Part shown: positions 32,315-40,528 of the stretch, one piece after another
How positions within the stretch are numbered: position 1 is the stretch's first letter
Layout of the letters: each line of letters begins with the position of its first letter
Assembly: GCF_003697845.1 (NCBI RefSeq)
Contig: NZ_RDQE01000003.1
Location: forward strand, 1 to 64,000
Direction of reading: 5' to 3'
Source of the DNA: Halobellus captivus
GTDB lineage: Archaea > Halobacteriota > Halobacteria > Halobacteriales > Haloferacaceae
Length of the DNA stretch: 64,000 nucleotides
Program-made: the position numbers and the translations under genes
The notes under the pieces: model-generated
Seen by the model: the letters and a program-made list of their open reading frames with translations, nothing else
Databases searched by the model: none
Told to the model about the DNA's origin: nothing

Positions 32315-33289
32315 TCAGTTCATCGCGATGCCGTCCTCGGCCTCGAGCAGCTCGTGGTAGCGGTTCCGGATGGTGACCTCGGAGATGTTCGCGACCTCGC
32401 TCACCTCGCTCTGGGTCACCTTCTCGTTGGTGAGGAGGGCGGCGGCGTAGACGGCGGCGGCCGCGAGCCCGACCGGGGACTTCCCGGAGTGGATCCCCTG
32501 TGACTTCGCGGTGTCGAGGAGCCCTCGAGCGCGCCGCTCCGACTCGTCCGAGAGGCCCAGATCGGAGGCGAACCGCGGGACGTAGCTCTCCGGGTCCGCG
32601 GGCTGGATCTCCAACTTGAGCTCGCGGACGACGTAGCGGTACGTCCGGGCGATCTCGTCCTTGTCGACTCGTGAAACGCCCGCGATCTCGTCGAGGCTCC
32701 GGGGCGTTCCGGCCTGTCTGGCGGCCGCGTACAGCGAGGCGGTCGAGACGCCCTCGATGGATCGGCCGGGAAGGAGGTCCTCGTCGAGCGCGCGGCGGTA
32801 GATGACCGAGGCGGTCTCGCGGACGTTGTCCGGGAGTCCGAGCGCCGAGGCCATGCGGTCGATCTCGCCGAGCGCCTGCTTCAGATTGCGCTCCTTCGAG
32901 TCGCGCGTGCGGAACCGCTCGTTCCAGGTGCGGAGCCGCTGCATCTTCTCGCGCTGTCGACTCGAGAGCGACTTGCCGTAGGCGTCCTTGTCCTGCCAGC
33001 CGATGTTGGTCGACAGGCCCTTGTCGTGCATCATGTTCGTCGTGGGCGCGCCAACCCGGGACTTCTCGTCCTTCTCGCGGGAGTCGAACGCGCGCCACTC
33101 CGGCCCACGGTCGATCTCGTCCGCCTCGACGACGAGCCCGCAGTCCACACACACCGTCTCGCCGTGTTCGGTGTCCGTCGCGAGCTGGCCGCCGCACTCG
33201 GGACAGTGTAGCTCCTCGTCCGCCTCCGACTCGCTCTCCTGTTCGTCGTCGGCGTGCTCCGTCGTGTAGGTTCGAACGTTGTCGCTCAT
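32315..33289 (-). CDS. tfb: transcription initiation factor TFB (TFIIB), second copy
   Basis: 324 residues. Zinc ribbon C29PEC32 / C47VDC50, linker DKGLSTNIGWQDKDAYGKSL, two cyclin-like repeats and the C-terminal helix-turn-helix (SEVSEVANISEVTIRNRYHE). The core is nearly the same as the copy at 5458-6459; differences are concentrated in the N-terminal tail and a few surface residues (for example EKMQRLRTW versus QQMQRLRTW). Haloarchaea use several TFBs to direct separate gene sets. Its own TATA box lies about 90 bases upstream, so a leader of about 60 bases is expected. Confidence 0.96.
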   Translation of the reverse strand: MSDNVRTYTTEHADDEQESESEADEELHCPECGGQLATDTEHGETVCVDCGLVVEADEIDRGPEWRAFDSREKDEKSRVGAPTTNMMHDKGLSTNIGWQDKDAYGKSLSSRQREKMQRLRTWNERFRTRDSKERNLKQALGEIDRMASALGLPDNVRETASVIYRRALDEDLLPGRSIEGVSTASLYAAARQAGTPRSLDEIAGVSRVDKDEIARTYRYVVRELKLEIQPADPESYVPRFASDLGLSDESERRARGLLDTAKSQGIHSGKSPVGLAAAAVYAAALLTNEKVTQSEVSEVANISEVTIRNRYHELLEAEDGIAMN

Positions 33290-33373
33290 TGTGTTTGATT
33301 CGGGTGGAGGGCACCGTGGGACCGAAAGATGGGTCTACGTTTCTCGTTCCTCACCCCGAGGTAGGGCCTGGAG

Positions 33374-33384
33374 ACATATAAACT
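33374..33384 (-). promoter_or_regulatory. TATA box of tfb (second copy)
   Basis: AGTTTATATGT on the minus strand; the start codon is about 90 bases downstream, so the transcript likely has a leader, as for the first tfb. Confidence 0.55.
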
Positions 33385-33540
33385 ATCGCCCCGATATCGA
33401 ACGTGAAAAACGACGTACCGGGCGGAATGATACGGTTGAGATCGGATTTTCCAACTGAGAACCGTCCACGATCTTCCACGAGCGCTCGTTCGGATTCGAC
33501 GCACGACACGGATATATATGGGTTTCGTACGACTGACGCC

Positions 33541-33626
33541 GTCTCATTCTCTCCCGTCCCGCTCGGCTCTTCCGTTCCCTCCTCTCCCGTCCCGTCTCGG
33601 CCCTCCCTATCGTCGTCCCTCTCTCC
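33541..33626. repeat. pyrimidine-rich tract
   Basis: About 86 bases, nearly all C/T on the plus strand, built from loose repeats of CTCTCCCGTCCCG and TCCCTC. A purine-rich opposite strand could form unusual structure. Lies 65 bases before the M24 gene. Confidence 0.55.
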
Positions 33627-33691
33627 AGTAGATCCTCTCCGGGAGCTTCTGTGAGGGCAACCGATTTACCCGTTCGCCCGACACGGTCGTC

Positions 33692-34876
33692 ATGAACCGG
33701 ACGCGGCTCGATCGCCTTCTCGGCGGGATCGACACCGACGGATACCTGCTCGACGCCTCACAGGACGACGCGAACCAGCTGTACCTCTCCGGGTTCACCG
33801 GCCCCGACCCCTTCCTCACGCTGTACGCCGACGGCGAGGTCCACGTGCTCGTCTCCGGGCTCGAGTACGGCCGCGCCCGATCGGAGGCCGCCGCTGACAC
33901 GGTCGAGCGCCACGCCGACTACGACTACGAGTACGGCGGGCGCGAGGACCGATACGACATGTACGCGCGGTTCGTCCGCGAGAAGGGCGTGGAGTCGGTC
34001 TCCGTGCCGCCACGTGGTCCGGTCGGGACCGCGGACGCGCTCCGCGAACGCGGGATCGAGGTCGAGGTCGACGGCGAGGACGTCCTCGGGGAGGTCCGGG
34101 CGGTCAAGACCGACGAGGAGATCGAGGCGATCCGGGAGGCACAGCGCGCGAACGAGGCGGCGATGCGTGCCGCGGAGTCGTTGCTCGTCGAGGCCGAGAT
34201 CGCCGGCGATGGCGACGCGGACGACACGATCGAGCCGGAAACGCTCCTGTATCGGGGCGAGCCGCTCACCAGCGAGCGGGTCGCCGAGGAGATCGAGGTC
34301 GCGCTGTTGCGACGCGGCTGCGCGCTCGACGAGACCATCGTCGCCGGCGGCGCGCAGGCGGCGGACCCGCACGACCGCGGCTCGGGACCGCTCCGCGCGA
34401 ACGAGCCGATCATCGTCGACGTCTTCCCCCGGTCGAAGGCGACGAAGTACCACGCCGACATGACTCGAACGTTCTGCGTCGGCGAACCCGACCCCGCGGC
34501 CCGCGAGTGGTACGACCTCACGGAACGGGCGCTCGAGGCCGCCCTCGAGGCGGTGGAGCCGGGCGCGACCGGCGAGGAGGTCCACGCCGCAGCCTGCGAG
34601 GTGTACGAGGCGGCGGGCGAGCCCACGTTCCGGACCGATCCCGAGACGGAGACGGGGTTCATCCACTCGACGGGCCACGGGATCGGCCTCGACGTCCACG
34701 AGTCGCCCCGGCTCGCGAGCGGTGCCGGCGAGCTGGAACCCGGCCACGTCGTCACCGTCGAACCCGGCCTCTACGACCCGGCGGTCGGCGGCGTCCGGCT
34801 GGAGGACCTCGTCGTCGTCACGGAGGACGGCCACGAGAACCTCACGGAGTACCCGCTCGAGTTCGTCGTCGACTGA
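33692..34876 (+). CDS. M24 family Xaa-Pro peptidase
   Basis: 394 residues. A creatinase-like N domain (about 1-130) then a pita-bread metallopeptidase. The five metal ligands are visible: the two Asp in DVFPRSKATKYHADMTRTF, His in HSTGHGIGLDVHE, Glu in VVTVEPGLYDP and Glu in VRLEDLVVVTEDG. It should remove the N-terminal residue before proline from peptides in the cytosol. Typical length. No operon partner; the following gene is convergent. Confidence 0.92.
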   Translation: MNRTRLDRLLGGIDTDGYLLDASQDDANQLYLSGFTGPDPFLTLYADGEVHVLVSGLEYGRARSEAAADTVERHADYDYEYGGREDRYDMYARFVREKGVESVSVPPRGPVGTADALRERGIEVEVDGEDVLGEVRAVKTDEEIEAIREAQRANEAAMRAAESLLVEAEIAGDGDADDTIEPETLLYRGEPLTSERVAEEIEVALLRRGCALDETIVAGGAQAADPHDRGSGPLRANEPIIVDVFPRSKATKYHADMTRTFCVGEPDPAAREWYDLTERALEAALEAVEPGATGEEVHAAACEVYEAAGEPTFRTDPETETGFIHSTGHGIGLDVHESPRLASGAGELEPGHVVTVEPGLYDPAVGGVRLEDLVVVTEDGHENLTEYPLEFVVD

Positions 34877-34969
34877 CGGCGTACGCGGAGGACGGTCGGC
34901 AGGGCGACGTCACGCCGCCGACGTTTGGCGCTCACGCCGCCGATCTCGGAGGGTCACGCCATCGGAGAG

Positions 34970-35740
34970 TCACACCATGGACGCGGGACCGGGATCGCTC
35001 GCGTCGCCCTCGTCGGACGCACCTGTCCGGTCGCGCTCCTCGCGGAGGCGCTCGAACGCCTCCGCGAGCACGCCGAGGATGGCGACGCTGAACGCCATCG
35101 ATATCCCGACGGTGACGAGCGTCGCCGCGGCCGACGATGGACCGATCGCGAGCGCCAGCGCCGTCGACAGCATCCCGATCGCGACGGTGAACGGGGCGAT
35201 CAGGACCAACACCAGCGCGAACAGTCGGAGCCAGCTCCCGCGGGTGAGCCGCCAGCTGTCGGCCATCGCGGCGACGAAGTTCTCGTCGTCGACGGCGACG
35301 AAGACGGCCATGAAGAGCAGGGCGACGTAGACGATCACTCCCGGAATCACGAGCAGGAGGGTTCCGAGCATCATCAACACGCTGAGAACCACGCCGCCGA
35401 CGAGGAGGTTCGCCACCACCCAGCCGATCCGGCGGGTGACGAACTCGCGCGGGATGCGGTCGGCCTCGCCCGCGACGAAGGTCCGGATCGCGACGACCGA
35501 AACGACCGGTAACACGAGGAAGGATGCGACCGTGAAGGCCACGAGAACCGGAAGCGGCGCGGTGACGACCGGCGCGAGCTGACCGGTGAACTCGGGCGGG
35601 AGCGACGCGGCGGCGACGCTGTTGAACGCGACCTGCCAGGTGCTCCCGAGAATGACGGACGCGAGGACCAGGAGCAGGCCGTTCCGATTCGCGACGCGGC
35701 CGATACCGTTCGCTATCGTCGAACCGATCTGGAGGGACAT
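34970..35740 (-). CDS. polytopic membrane protein, glycerophosphoryl-channel-like
   Basis: 256 residues, about six membrane helices with a central stretch (LLLVIPGVIVYVALLFMAVFVAVDDENFVAAMADSW split over helices) like the haloarchaeal DUF7847/YciC-type membrane family. The VDDENFVAAMADSWRLTRG loop is a recurrent family motif. Function unknown. The acidic C-terminal tail (DRTGASDEGDASDPG) faces the cytosol. TATA-like GTTTTACG about 30 bases before 35740 supports the start. Confidence 0.75.
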   Translation of the reverse strand: MSLQIGSTIANGIGRVANRNGLLLVLASVILGSTWQVAFNSVAAASLPPEFTGQLAPVVTAPLPVLVAFTVASFLVLPVVSVVAIRTFVAGEADRIPREFVTRRIGWVVANLLVGGVVLSVLMMLGTLLLVIPGVIVYVALLFMAVFVAVDDENFVAAMADSWRLTRGSWLRLFALVLVLIAPFTVAIGMLSTALALAIGPSSAAATLVTVGISMAFSVAILGVLAEAFERLREERDRTGASDEGDASDPGPASMV

Positions 35741-35858
35741 GCGGGGACCGGTTCGCCCGACCGTCACGTAAAACTAGTGAAACGAGTCCCGGTCTTCCGC
35801 CGATCGGGCGACTCGCCGGGATCGGAACCCGCTTTTTCGCCCGGACGAAACGCCGACC

Positions 35859-37043
35859 GTGAACTGGCGGTACGCACACACGGCGCTCGGACTCTGTACC
35901 CTCGCGTTCACCGCGACGATGGTGGCGCGCCTGACCATCAGCCCGCTCGTCCCGGAGATCACCGAGGCCTTCGGGGTCACGAACGCGACGGTCGGGCTCG
36001 CGCTCTCGGGGATGTGGGTCGCGTACGCGCTCTCGCAGTTCCCCTCCGGGGTCCTCGGCGACCGCTACGGCGAGAGACGGGTGATCCTCGTCGCCGTCGG
36101 CTCGACCGCGGTCGCCACGCTCTTCATCGCCGCCTCGCCGTCCGTCCTCGCGTTCATGCTGTTCACCGTCGTTTTAGGCGCCGGCGCGGGCCTCCACTAC
36201 ACCGTCGCGACCACCTTCCTGACCCGGCAGTTCGACGACATCGGGCGCGCGATCGGCGTCCACATCGCCGGGGGTCCGGTCGCCGGACTGGTCGCCCCGC
36301 CGGCCGCGGCACTCGTCGGCGCGCGCTACGGCTGGCGGGCGGGGATCCTGCTCGGAACCGGCGTCGCGATCCCCGTATTCGCGCTGTTCGCCTGGAAGAT
36401 CCGACCGACCGAGCCGCGTCGCCCCGACCAGCCGATCCGCGAGCGGTTCGCGCTCGGGCCGCTCGTCGAACTCCTCTCGCGGCCGTCGATCGGCTACACG
36501 ACCGGTCTGGCGACGCTCAACGCGTTCACCTGGCAGGCCACCGCCTCCTTTCTCCCCACGTTCCTCGAGATCGGCGGCGGGCTCTCGGGTGCGCTGTCGG
36601 CGCTTCTGTTCTCGCTGTACTTCCTGGTTCACGGTGTAACACAACCCGTGACCGGGTCGCTCTCCGACCGGATCGGTCGCGACGAGACGGTGATCCTCAC
36701 GATGGCCGCCGGCGTCGCCGGGTTCGCGTTCCTCGTGGTCGCGACCCGTGACGGAACCGGACTCGCGCCGATCGTGGTCGGTATCCTCCTCGTCGGACTG
36801 GCGATGTCGTGGGGCGCCCCGCTCCAGTCGCGGTTCATGGATCTGCTCTCGGACGCGGAGCGCGGGGCCGGCTTCGGACTCGTGCGCACCGTCTACATGG
36901 TGTTCGGCGCGTCCGGCAGCGTCGTCGTCGGGGCCGTCTCCGACGCGGCGGGATGGGCCGCCGCGTTCGGTCTGCTCGCGGCGGTGATGGCGATCGGACT
37001 CGGCACGCTCTCGGCGAACCGCGCGCTCGGCCTGGAGTACTGA
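35859..37043 (+). CDS. MFS transporter
   Basis: 394 residues, twelve membrane helices. The motif between helices 2 and 3 (GVLGDRYGERRVIL) and its second-half echo (GSLSDRIGRDETVIL) are the classic MFS loops. TFLTRQFDDIGRAIG and GGPVAGLVAPPAAAL are family landmarks. Substrate unknown. It begins with GTG at 35859, supported by a T-rich box about 24 bases upstream. Diverges from the membrane-protein gene; the next gene converges. Confidence 0.88.
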   Translation: MNWRYAHTALGLCTLAFTATMVARLTISPLVPEITEAFGVTNATVGLALSGMWVAYALSQFPSGVLGDRYGERRVILVAVGSTAVATLFIAASPSVLAFMLFTVVLGAGAGLHYTVATTFLTRQFDDIGRAIGVHIAGGPVAGLVAPPAAALVGARYGWRAGILLGTGVAIPVFALFAWKIRPTEPRRPDQPIRERFALGPLVELLSRPSIGYTTGLATLNAFTWQATASFLPTFLEIGGGLSGALSALLFSLYFLVHGVTQPVTGSLSDRIGRDETVILTMAAGVAGFAFLVVATRDGTGLAPIVVGILLVGLAMSWGAPLQSRFMDLLSDAERGAGFGLVRTVYMVFGASGSVVVGAVSDAAGWAAAFGLLAAVMAIGLGTLSANRALGLEY

Positions 37044-37088
37044 CTCGGATCGAGGTACTGAAAGATACCGGTCGCGGAGCGGGAGCGA

Positions 37089-37325
37089 CTACAGACGGTC
37101 GTCCTCGAGACTGCCCGGGTCCTGTGCGGTGTCGAACATGTTGTTCTCCGCGCCGTCGAGCATCTCGTCGCGGGGGTCGTCGTCGACGACGCTGACGTTG
37201 TAGGCCTCGATCCCGGACGCGATCAGTTCCTCTGCGGCCTGTTCTTCGGTGACGAACTCGGAGTCCGCGAGTTGCTGGAAGTCGGCGTACACGTCGTCCG
37301 AGAGGTTCAGTTCGAAGGTCGGCAT
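37089..37325 (-). CDS. small acidic protein, possible ribbon-helix-helix/CopG-like
   Basis: 78 residues. MPTFELNLSDDVYADFQQLA is strand then helix, as in ribbon-helix-helix regulators, but the basic DNA-contact residues are replaced by acids, so it is more likely an antitoxin-like or structural small protein. Found across haloarchaea. A GTTTAAAAAC box about 27 bases upstream gives a leaderless start. No partner toxin is adjacent. Confidence 0.65.
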   Translation of the reverse strand: MPTFELNLSDDVYADFQQLADSEFVTEEQAAEELIASGIEAYNVSVVDDDPRDEMLDGAENNMFDTAQDPGSLEDDRL

Positions 37326-37346
37326 GACTCATCCTTTCGGCCGGAC

Positions 37347-37356
37347 GTTTTTAAAC
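37347..37356 (-). promoter_or_regulatory. TATA-like box of the 37325 gene
   Basis: GTTTAAAAAC on the minus strand, about 27 bases before the start. The neighbouring hairpin (CCGCCGCC/GGGGGCGGC, 37363-37385) lies in the same divergent gap. Confidence 0.5.
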
Positions 37357-37432
37357 TCCCGGACCGCCGCCGCTTGCGGGGGCGGCTACGCCGACCCCCG
37401 AGTATTACTGCGTCGCCATCGGACCTCCTCTC

Positions 37433-37915
37433 ATGACCGACGTCACCAAGGTCGCGGTCGAGGAACTCCCGGATGCGCCGAACCCCACCCGTCACAAGAA
37501 GGAGGTCGACGAGGCGCTCGGCGTCACCGAGTTCGGATTCAACTACTACGTCGCCGACCCCGGCGAGCGGCTCCCGTGGGGCACCCACCGCCACCCGGAT
37601 CACGAGGAGTTGTTCTACGTCCTCGAGGGGGCTCTCGAGGTCGAACTGGCTGACGACGTTCTCGTCGTGCACGCCGGGGAGGCGGTCTTCGTGCCGCCCG
37701 ACACGACGAACCTGGCACGAGCGACCGGCGAGGTGCCAACTCGCGCCGTCGCCGTCGGCGCGCCAAAGGAGACCGACGGGGCGATCATCACGGAGGAGTG
37801 TCCCTCCTGCGGCGAGGAGAGTGACCGGAGCTACGAGGTCGACGGCGACGACTACGTCCTCTCGTGTACGGCCTGCGGGGAGGTCGTCGATCGGCTCACG
37901 CCCGGACCGGAGTAG
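37433..37915 (+). CDS. cupin protein with C-terminal zinc ribbon
   Basis: 160 residues. The cupin barrel (about 30-105) has the metal site motifs PWGTHRHPDHEELFYVLEG (His, His, Glu) and VHAGEAVFVPPDTTN. A zinc ribbon follows: CPSC and CTAC near the C terminus (about 122-150). A metal-binding cupin next to a ribbon occurs in haloarchaea; the enzyme or sensing role is unknown. The promoter gap is shared divergently with the 37325 gene. Confidence 0.85.
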   Translation: MTDVTKVAVEELPDAPNPTRHKKEVDEALGVTEFGFNYYVADPGERLPWGTHRHPDHEELFYVLEGALEVELADDVLVVHAGEAVFVPPDTTNLARATGEVPTRAVAVGAPKETDGAIITEECPSCGEESDRSYEVDGDDYVLSCTACGEVVDRLTPGPE

Positions 37916-38060
37916 TTCGTTCGCTGACCCCGTCCGGTACCACCACGTGGCTGGTGGCGAGAAAAACGACTAAAGACTCGCTTAATCCGGCTCAAGCGGT
38001 CGTCACCGAGGTTATAGCCCCGCGGTGGTCTGCTCTGTACGCCGCCTCCTGATCGAGAGG

Positions 38061-38108
38061 TTAACGACTTAATAACTATGTGTAATATTACTATCTTAAT
38101 ATATTAAC
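38061..38108 (+). promoter_or_regulatory. AT-rich promoter of the beta-helix gene
   Basis: A 48-base run, mostly A/T, unlike its surroundings, with several TATA-like boxes (CTTAATAAC 38068-38076, GTAATATTAC 38082-38091). The ATG is at 38109. Confidence 0.5.
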
Positions 38109-39287
38109 ATGTTTGAGCCGTTCACGGTCGACAGTTCGAGGAGAGAGGTACTGAAAGCGAGCGCGATCGGCGTCGGCGCGTCGGTCGGACTTGTCGGGAC
38201 GGCGAGTTCGGCTGGCGACACGGTCGAGTTCGACGAGACGATCACTATCACGCCGGACGACTCGGGAACGACGTTCGTTCAGACCGCCGACTTCGACGGG
38301 CGAGTCCGGATCAGGCCCGGCGTCGAGAACGTGACCGTCGACGGTAACGGCTACACCATCACGGGCGGTGGCGTCGGCGGCGGCTCTTATCTTGGGGCCG
38401 TCATCACGGACCTCACGCTTCGGAATCTCCACCTTCCGGACGGAAGCGTCGGCGTCGACGAACTGGACGGACTGGTCCTCAGGAACAACGTCATACAGGG
38501 GTTTGAAAGCGAGTCCGCCTTCGGTGTACGTGCGGTCGATAACACGGTAGCTGGGCTCATACGGCTCTTCGAGAACCAATCCGAGAACGTGTTCGCGCGG
38601 AACGTCGCGGCAGGAATACGATTCGACGACGACCTGATGGGCTCCCACAGGCTGTCGAACAACTTCGTCCTGGGACGAACGCGCGGGCCGGGAATCCAGG
38701 TGGCGGTGACGAACTCGTTCGACGGGCGGATACGGTTCGTGGACAACTACGTCACGAACGCTGACGGGGCGGGGATCTATCTGGAGGATACACACGATCT
38801 GAAACCGGTGCTCAGTGGCAACGTAATCATCGGGAACGGAAGTCACGGGTTGAGTACCGACTCAAGGGTAGCCAGCGTGAGCGGGAACACGTTCGTCGGA
38901 AACGGGGGTGACGGCGTCAACGCGTCGGTCGGAACGTTCACGAAGAACGCCGCGATGTCGAACGACGGGATCGGATTCGATATCAGGATCGACCGTGACT
39001 GCCTCCGGAACGTCGCCGTCTCGAACGGCGGTGGCGGGTTCCGCGTTGAGTCTGACGGTTCCAAGGTCAAGTTCAACCGGGCGACAGGTAACGACGCCGG
39101 CGGCGTCGTTCTCGACGGGAGCGGCTTCCCGTTCCGGAAGAACAACGTCACAGCCAACGGCGGCGACGGACTCGTCATCGCTGCCGACGACAGCGGAATC
39201 ACGAGAAACTACGTCTGCGGGAACGACGGCGAACAACTGGTCGACGGCGGCGACGACAATCGGTTCGCGAACAACCTCGTCTGCTGA
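38109..39287 (+). CDS. Tat-exported right-handed beta-helix protein
   Basis: 392 residues. The N terminus carries a twin-Arg Tat signal (SSRREVLKASAIGVGASVGL, R11R12), so the protein is folded inside and then exported. The body is a series of short strands with N-x-V/I, G-x-G and repeated asparagines (NVTVDGNGYTITGG, RNNVIQGFESES, NTFVGNGGDGVNAS), as in NosD/CASH pectate-lyase-like beta-helices. It may bind or cut a polysaccharide; no catalytic triad is visible. The gene is less GC-rich than neighbours and its upstream gap is AT-rich. Confidence 0.82.
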   Translation: MFEPFTVDSSRREVLKASAIGVGASVGLVGTASSAGDTVEFDETITITPDDSGTTFVQTADFDGRVRIRPGVENVTVDGNGYTITGGGVGGGSYLGAVITDLTLRNLHLPDGSVGVDELDGLVLRNNVIQGFESESAFGVRAVDNTVAGLIRLFENQSENVFARNVAAGIRFDDDLMGSHRLSNNFVLGRTRGPGIQVAVTNSFDGRIRFVDNYVTNADGAGIYLEDTHDLKPVLSGNVIIGNGSHGLSTDSRVASVSGNTFVGNGGDGVNASVGTFTKNAAMSNDGIGFDIRIDRDCLRNVAVSNGGGGFRVESDGSKVKFNRATGNDAGGVVLDGSGFPFRKNNVTANGGDGLVIAADDSGITRNYVCGNDGEQLVDGGDDNRFANNLVC

Positions 39288-39312
39288 GCACGACCCGATC
39301 CGCCCTCTGATG

Positions 39313-39915
39313 TCACAGGTCCCGCCACGCGCCGAAGAACCGCTGGAGCGCGGTCAGGTGACCGACGGCGGCGAAGAGGGCGAGAAGCAGGCCGACGACG
39401 TTCACGTTGGCGACGATCGGAGCGGAGTGAATCGCGGCGACGACGCCGACGATCCCCATCAGCGCGAGCCGGTCCGCCCGTCCGAGCAGCCCGCCGTACT
39501 CGCGGCCGATCCCGACCGCCTGGATCTGCGTCCCCATGTACGACGTCATCAGCACGCCGGTCACCGCGAGAAATCCGAGGGCGTACGCGTCGATCCCGGC
39601 GGTGAAGCCCGCGATGACGGCGATGTCGGCGTAGCGGTCGAGGACGTGGTCCAGGAGGTCCCCTCCGTCCGACGCGATCTCCTGTTCGCGGGCGAGCGCG
39701 CCGTCGACGAGGTCGAGCCACCCGTTGAGCAACACGAGGAGCGACCCCAAAACGTAGAACGCGGGGTCCGCGACCGCGAACGCCCCGGCGGCGAGGAGGG
39801 CCGCACCGAACGCGAGCACGCTCACCTGGTCGGGCGAGAGTCCGAGCCGGTCGGCGGCGCTCACCCACGGGCCGAGCAGGCGGTCGGCGACCGACCGGAA
39901 CCGATCCAGCGTCAC
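39313..39915 (-). CDS. CDP-alcohol phosphatidyltransferase (archaeal phospholipid synthesis)
   Basis: 200 residues, six membrane helices. The invariant motif D-G-x2-A-R-x8-G-x3-D-x3-D is complete (DGALAR, then GDLLDHVLD). It transfers a phospho-alcohol head group to CDP-archaeol; candidates are archaetidylinositol-phosphate or archaetidylglycerol-phosphate synthase. It starts with GTG, 52 bases downstream of the kinase-like gene, and likely shares its message. Confidence 0.88.
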   Translation of the reverse strand: MTLDRFRSVADRLLGPWVSAADRLGLSPDQVSVLAFGAALLAAGAFAVADPAFYVLGSLLVLLNGWLDLVDGALAREQEIASDGGDLLDHVLDRYADIAVIAGFTAGIDAYALGFLAVTGVLMTSYMGTQIQAVGIGREYGGLLGRADRLALMGIVGVVAAIHSAPIVANVNVVGLLLALFAAVGHLTALQRFFGAWRDL

Positions 39916-39967
39916 GCGAGGATCCCCTCCGAAGCCATCGTTCGTCCGTCCCGAACTCCCGCTCGAC

Positions 39968-40528
39968 TCATAAACGATCTCCTACGTAGTCGGTGAAGTC
40001 GACGGTTCCGGCGCTCGGCTCGACGTTCCCCTCGATCGCCTCGCGGATCGCGTCGGCGACGGCATCGGGTGCTCGGTCCGTCGTGTCGACCTCGTAGACG
40101 TTCTCCATCCCGTGCGTCGAGACCGCCTCCGAGAGGATCACGTCGAGCGCCTCCGACTCGGCGTTCTCCGCCGCGGTCGCCGCCGATTCTCCCCGATCGC
40201 GGAGCCGCTTTTCGACCGTTTCGGGGTGACATCGGAGGACGACGACGCGGTCGACCGCGAAATGGTGTGCGAGGTGCGAGTCGAGCACGCCGGTCCAGCC
40301 GCCGAGGTGATCGGCGACGGCGTCGAGGTCGGCCACGAGGGTGTCGCGGTCCGCGTCGCGCTCGGTCCAGAGGTCCTCGTTTCCCTTGATCCGGTCGTTG
40401 AGATGGATCACGTCGTACTCGCCTTCGAGCAGGGCGGTCGCCGTCGACTTGCCGGTTCCGGGCGTGCCGGTGACGGCGACGCGAGCGGGAACGTCCCCGT
40501 TCGACGGGTCGTGACGGTCCTCGGTCAC
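39968..40528 (-). CDS. adenylate kinase family protein (Fap7/AK6-like)
   Basis: 186 residues. P-loop VAVTGTPGTGKSTATALL near the N terminus, then a broken-up AK6 core (YDVIHLNDRIKGNEDLW, GVLDSHLAHHFAVDRVVVLR). AK6/Fap7 is a small NMP kinase/ATPase that helps small-subunit ribosome assembly in eukaryotes and archaea. Starts with GTG that overlaps the hisC stop by four bases (GTGA), so it is translated with hisC. Confidence 0.85.
   Translation of the reverse strand: MTEDRHDPSNGDVPARVAVTGTPGTGKSTATALLEGEYDVIHLNDRIKGNEDLWTERDADRDTLVADLDAVADHLGGWTGVLDSHLAHHFAVDRVVVLRCHPETVEKRLRDRGESAATAAENAESEALDVILSEAVSTHGMENVYEVDTTDRAPDAVADAIREAIEGNVEPSAGTVDFTDYVGDRL

Larger units (their letters stand above)
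33290..33691. other. 402-base gap between tfb and the M24 peptidase gene
   Basis: No gene seen. It holds the tfb leader and TATA box, a second AT box (GGATATATATGG near 33510) of unknown orientation, and a long pyrimidine-rich tract (33541-33626). Confidence 0.6.

Noticed and set aside
37940..38060. Possible tRNA or small RNA before the beta-helix gene
   Set aside because: No cloverleaf arms or T-loop; only AT-rich promoter-like sequence.
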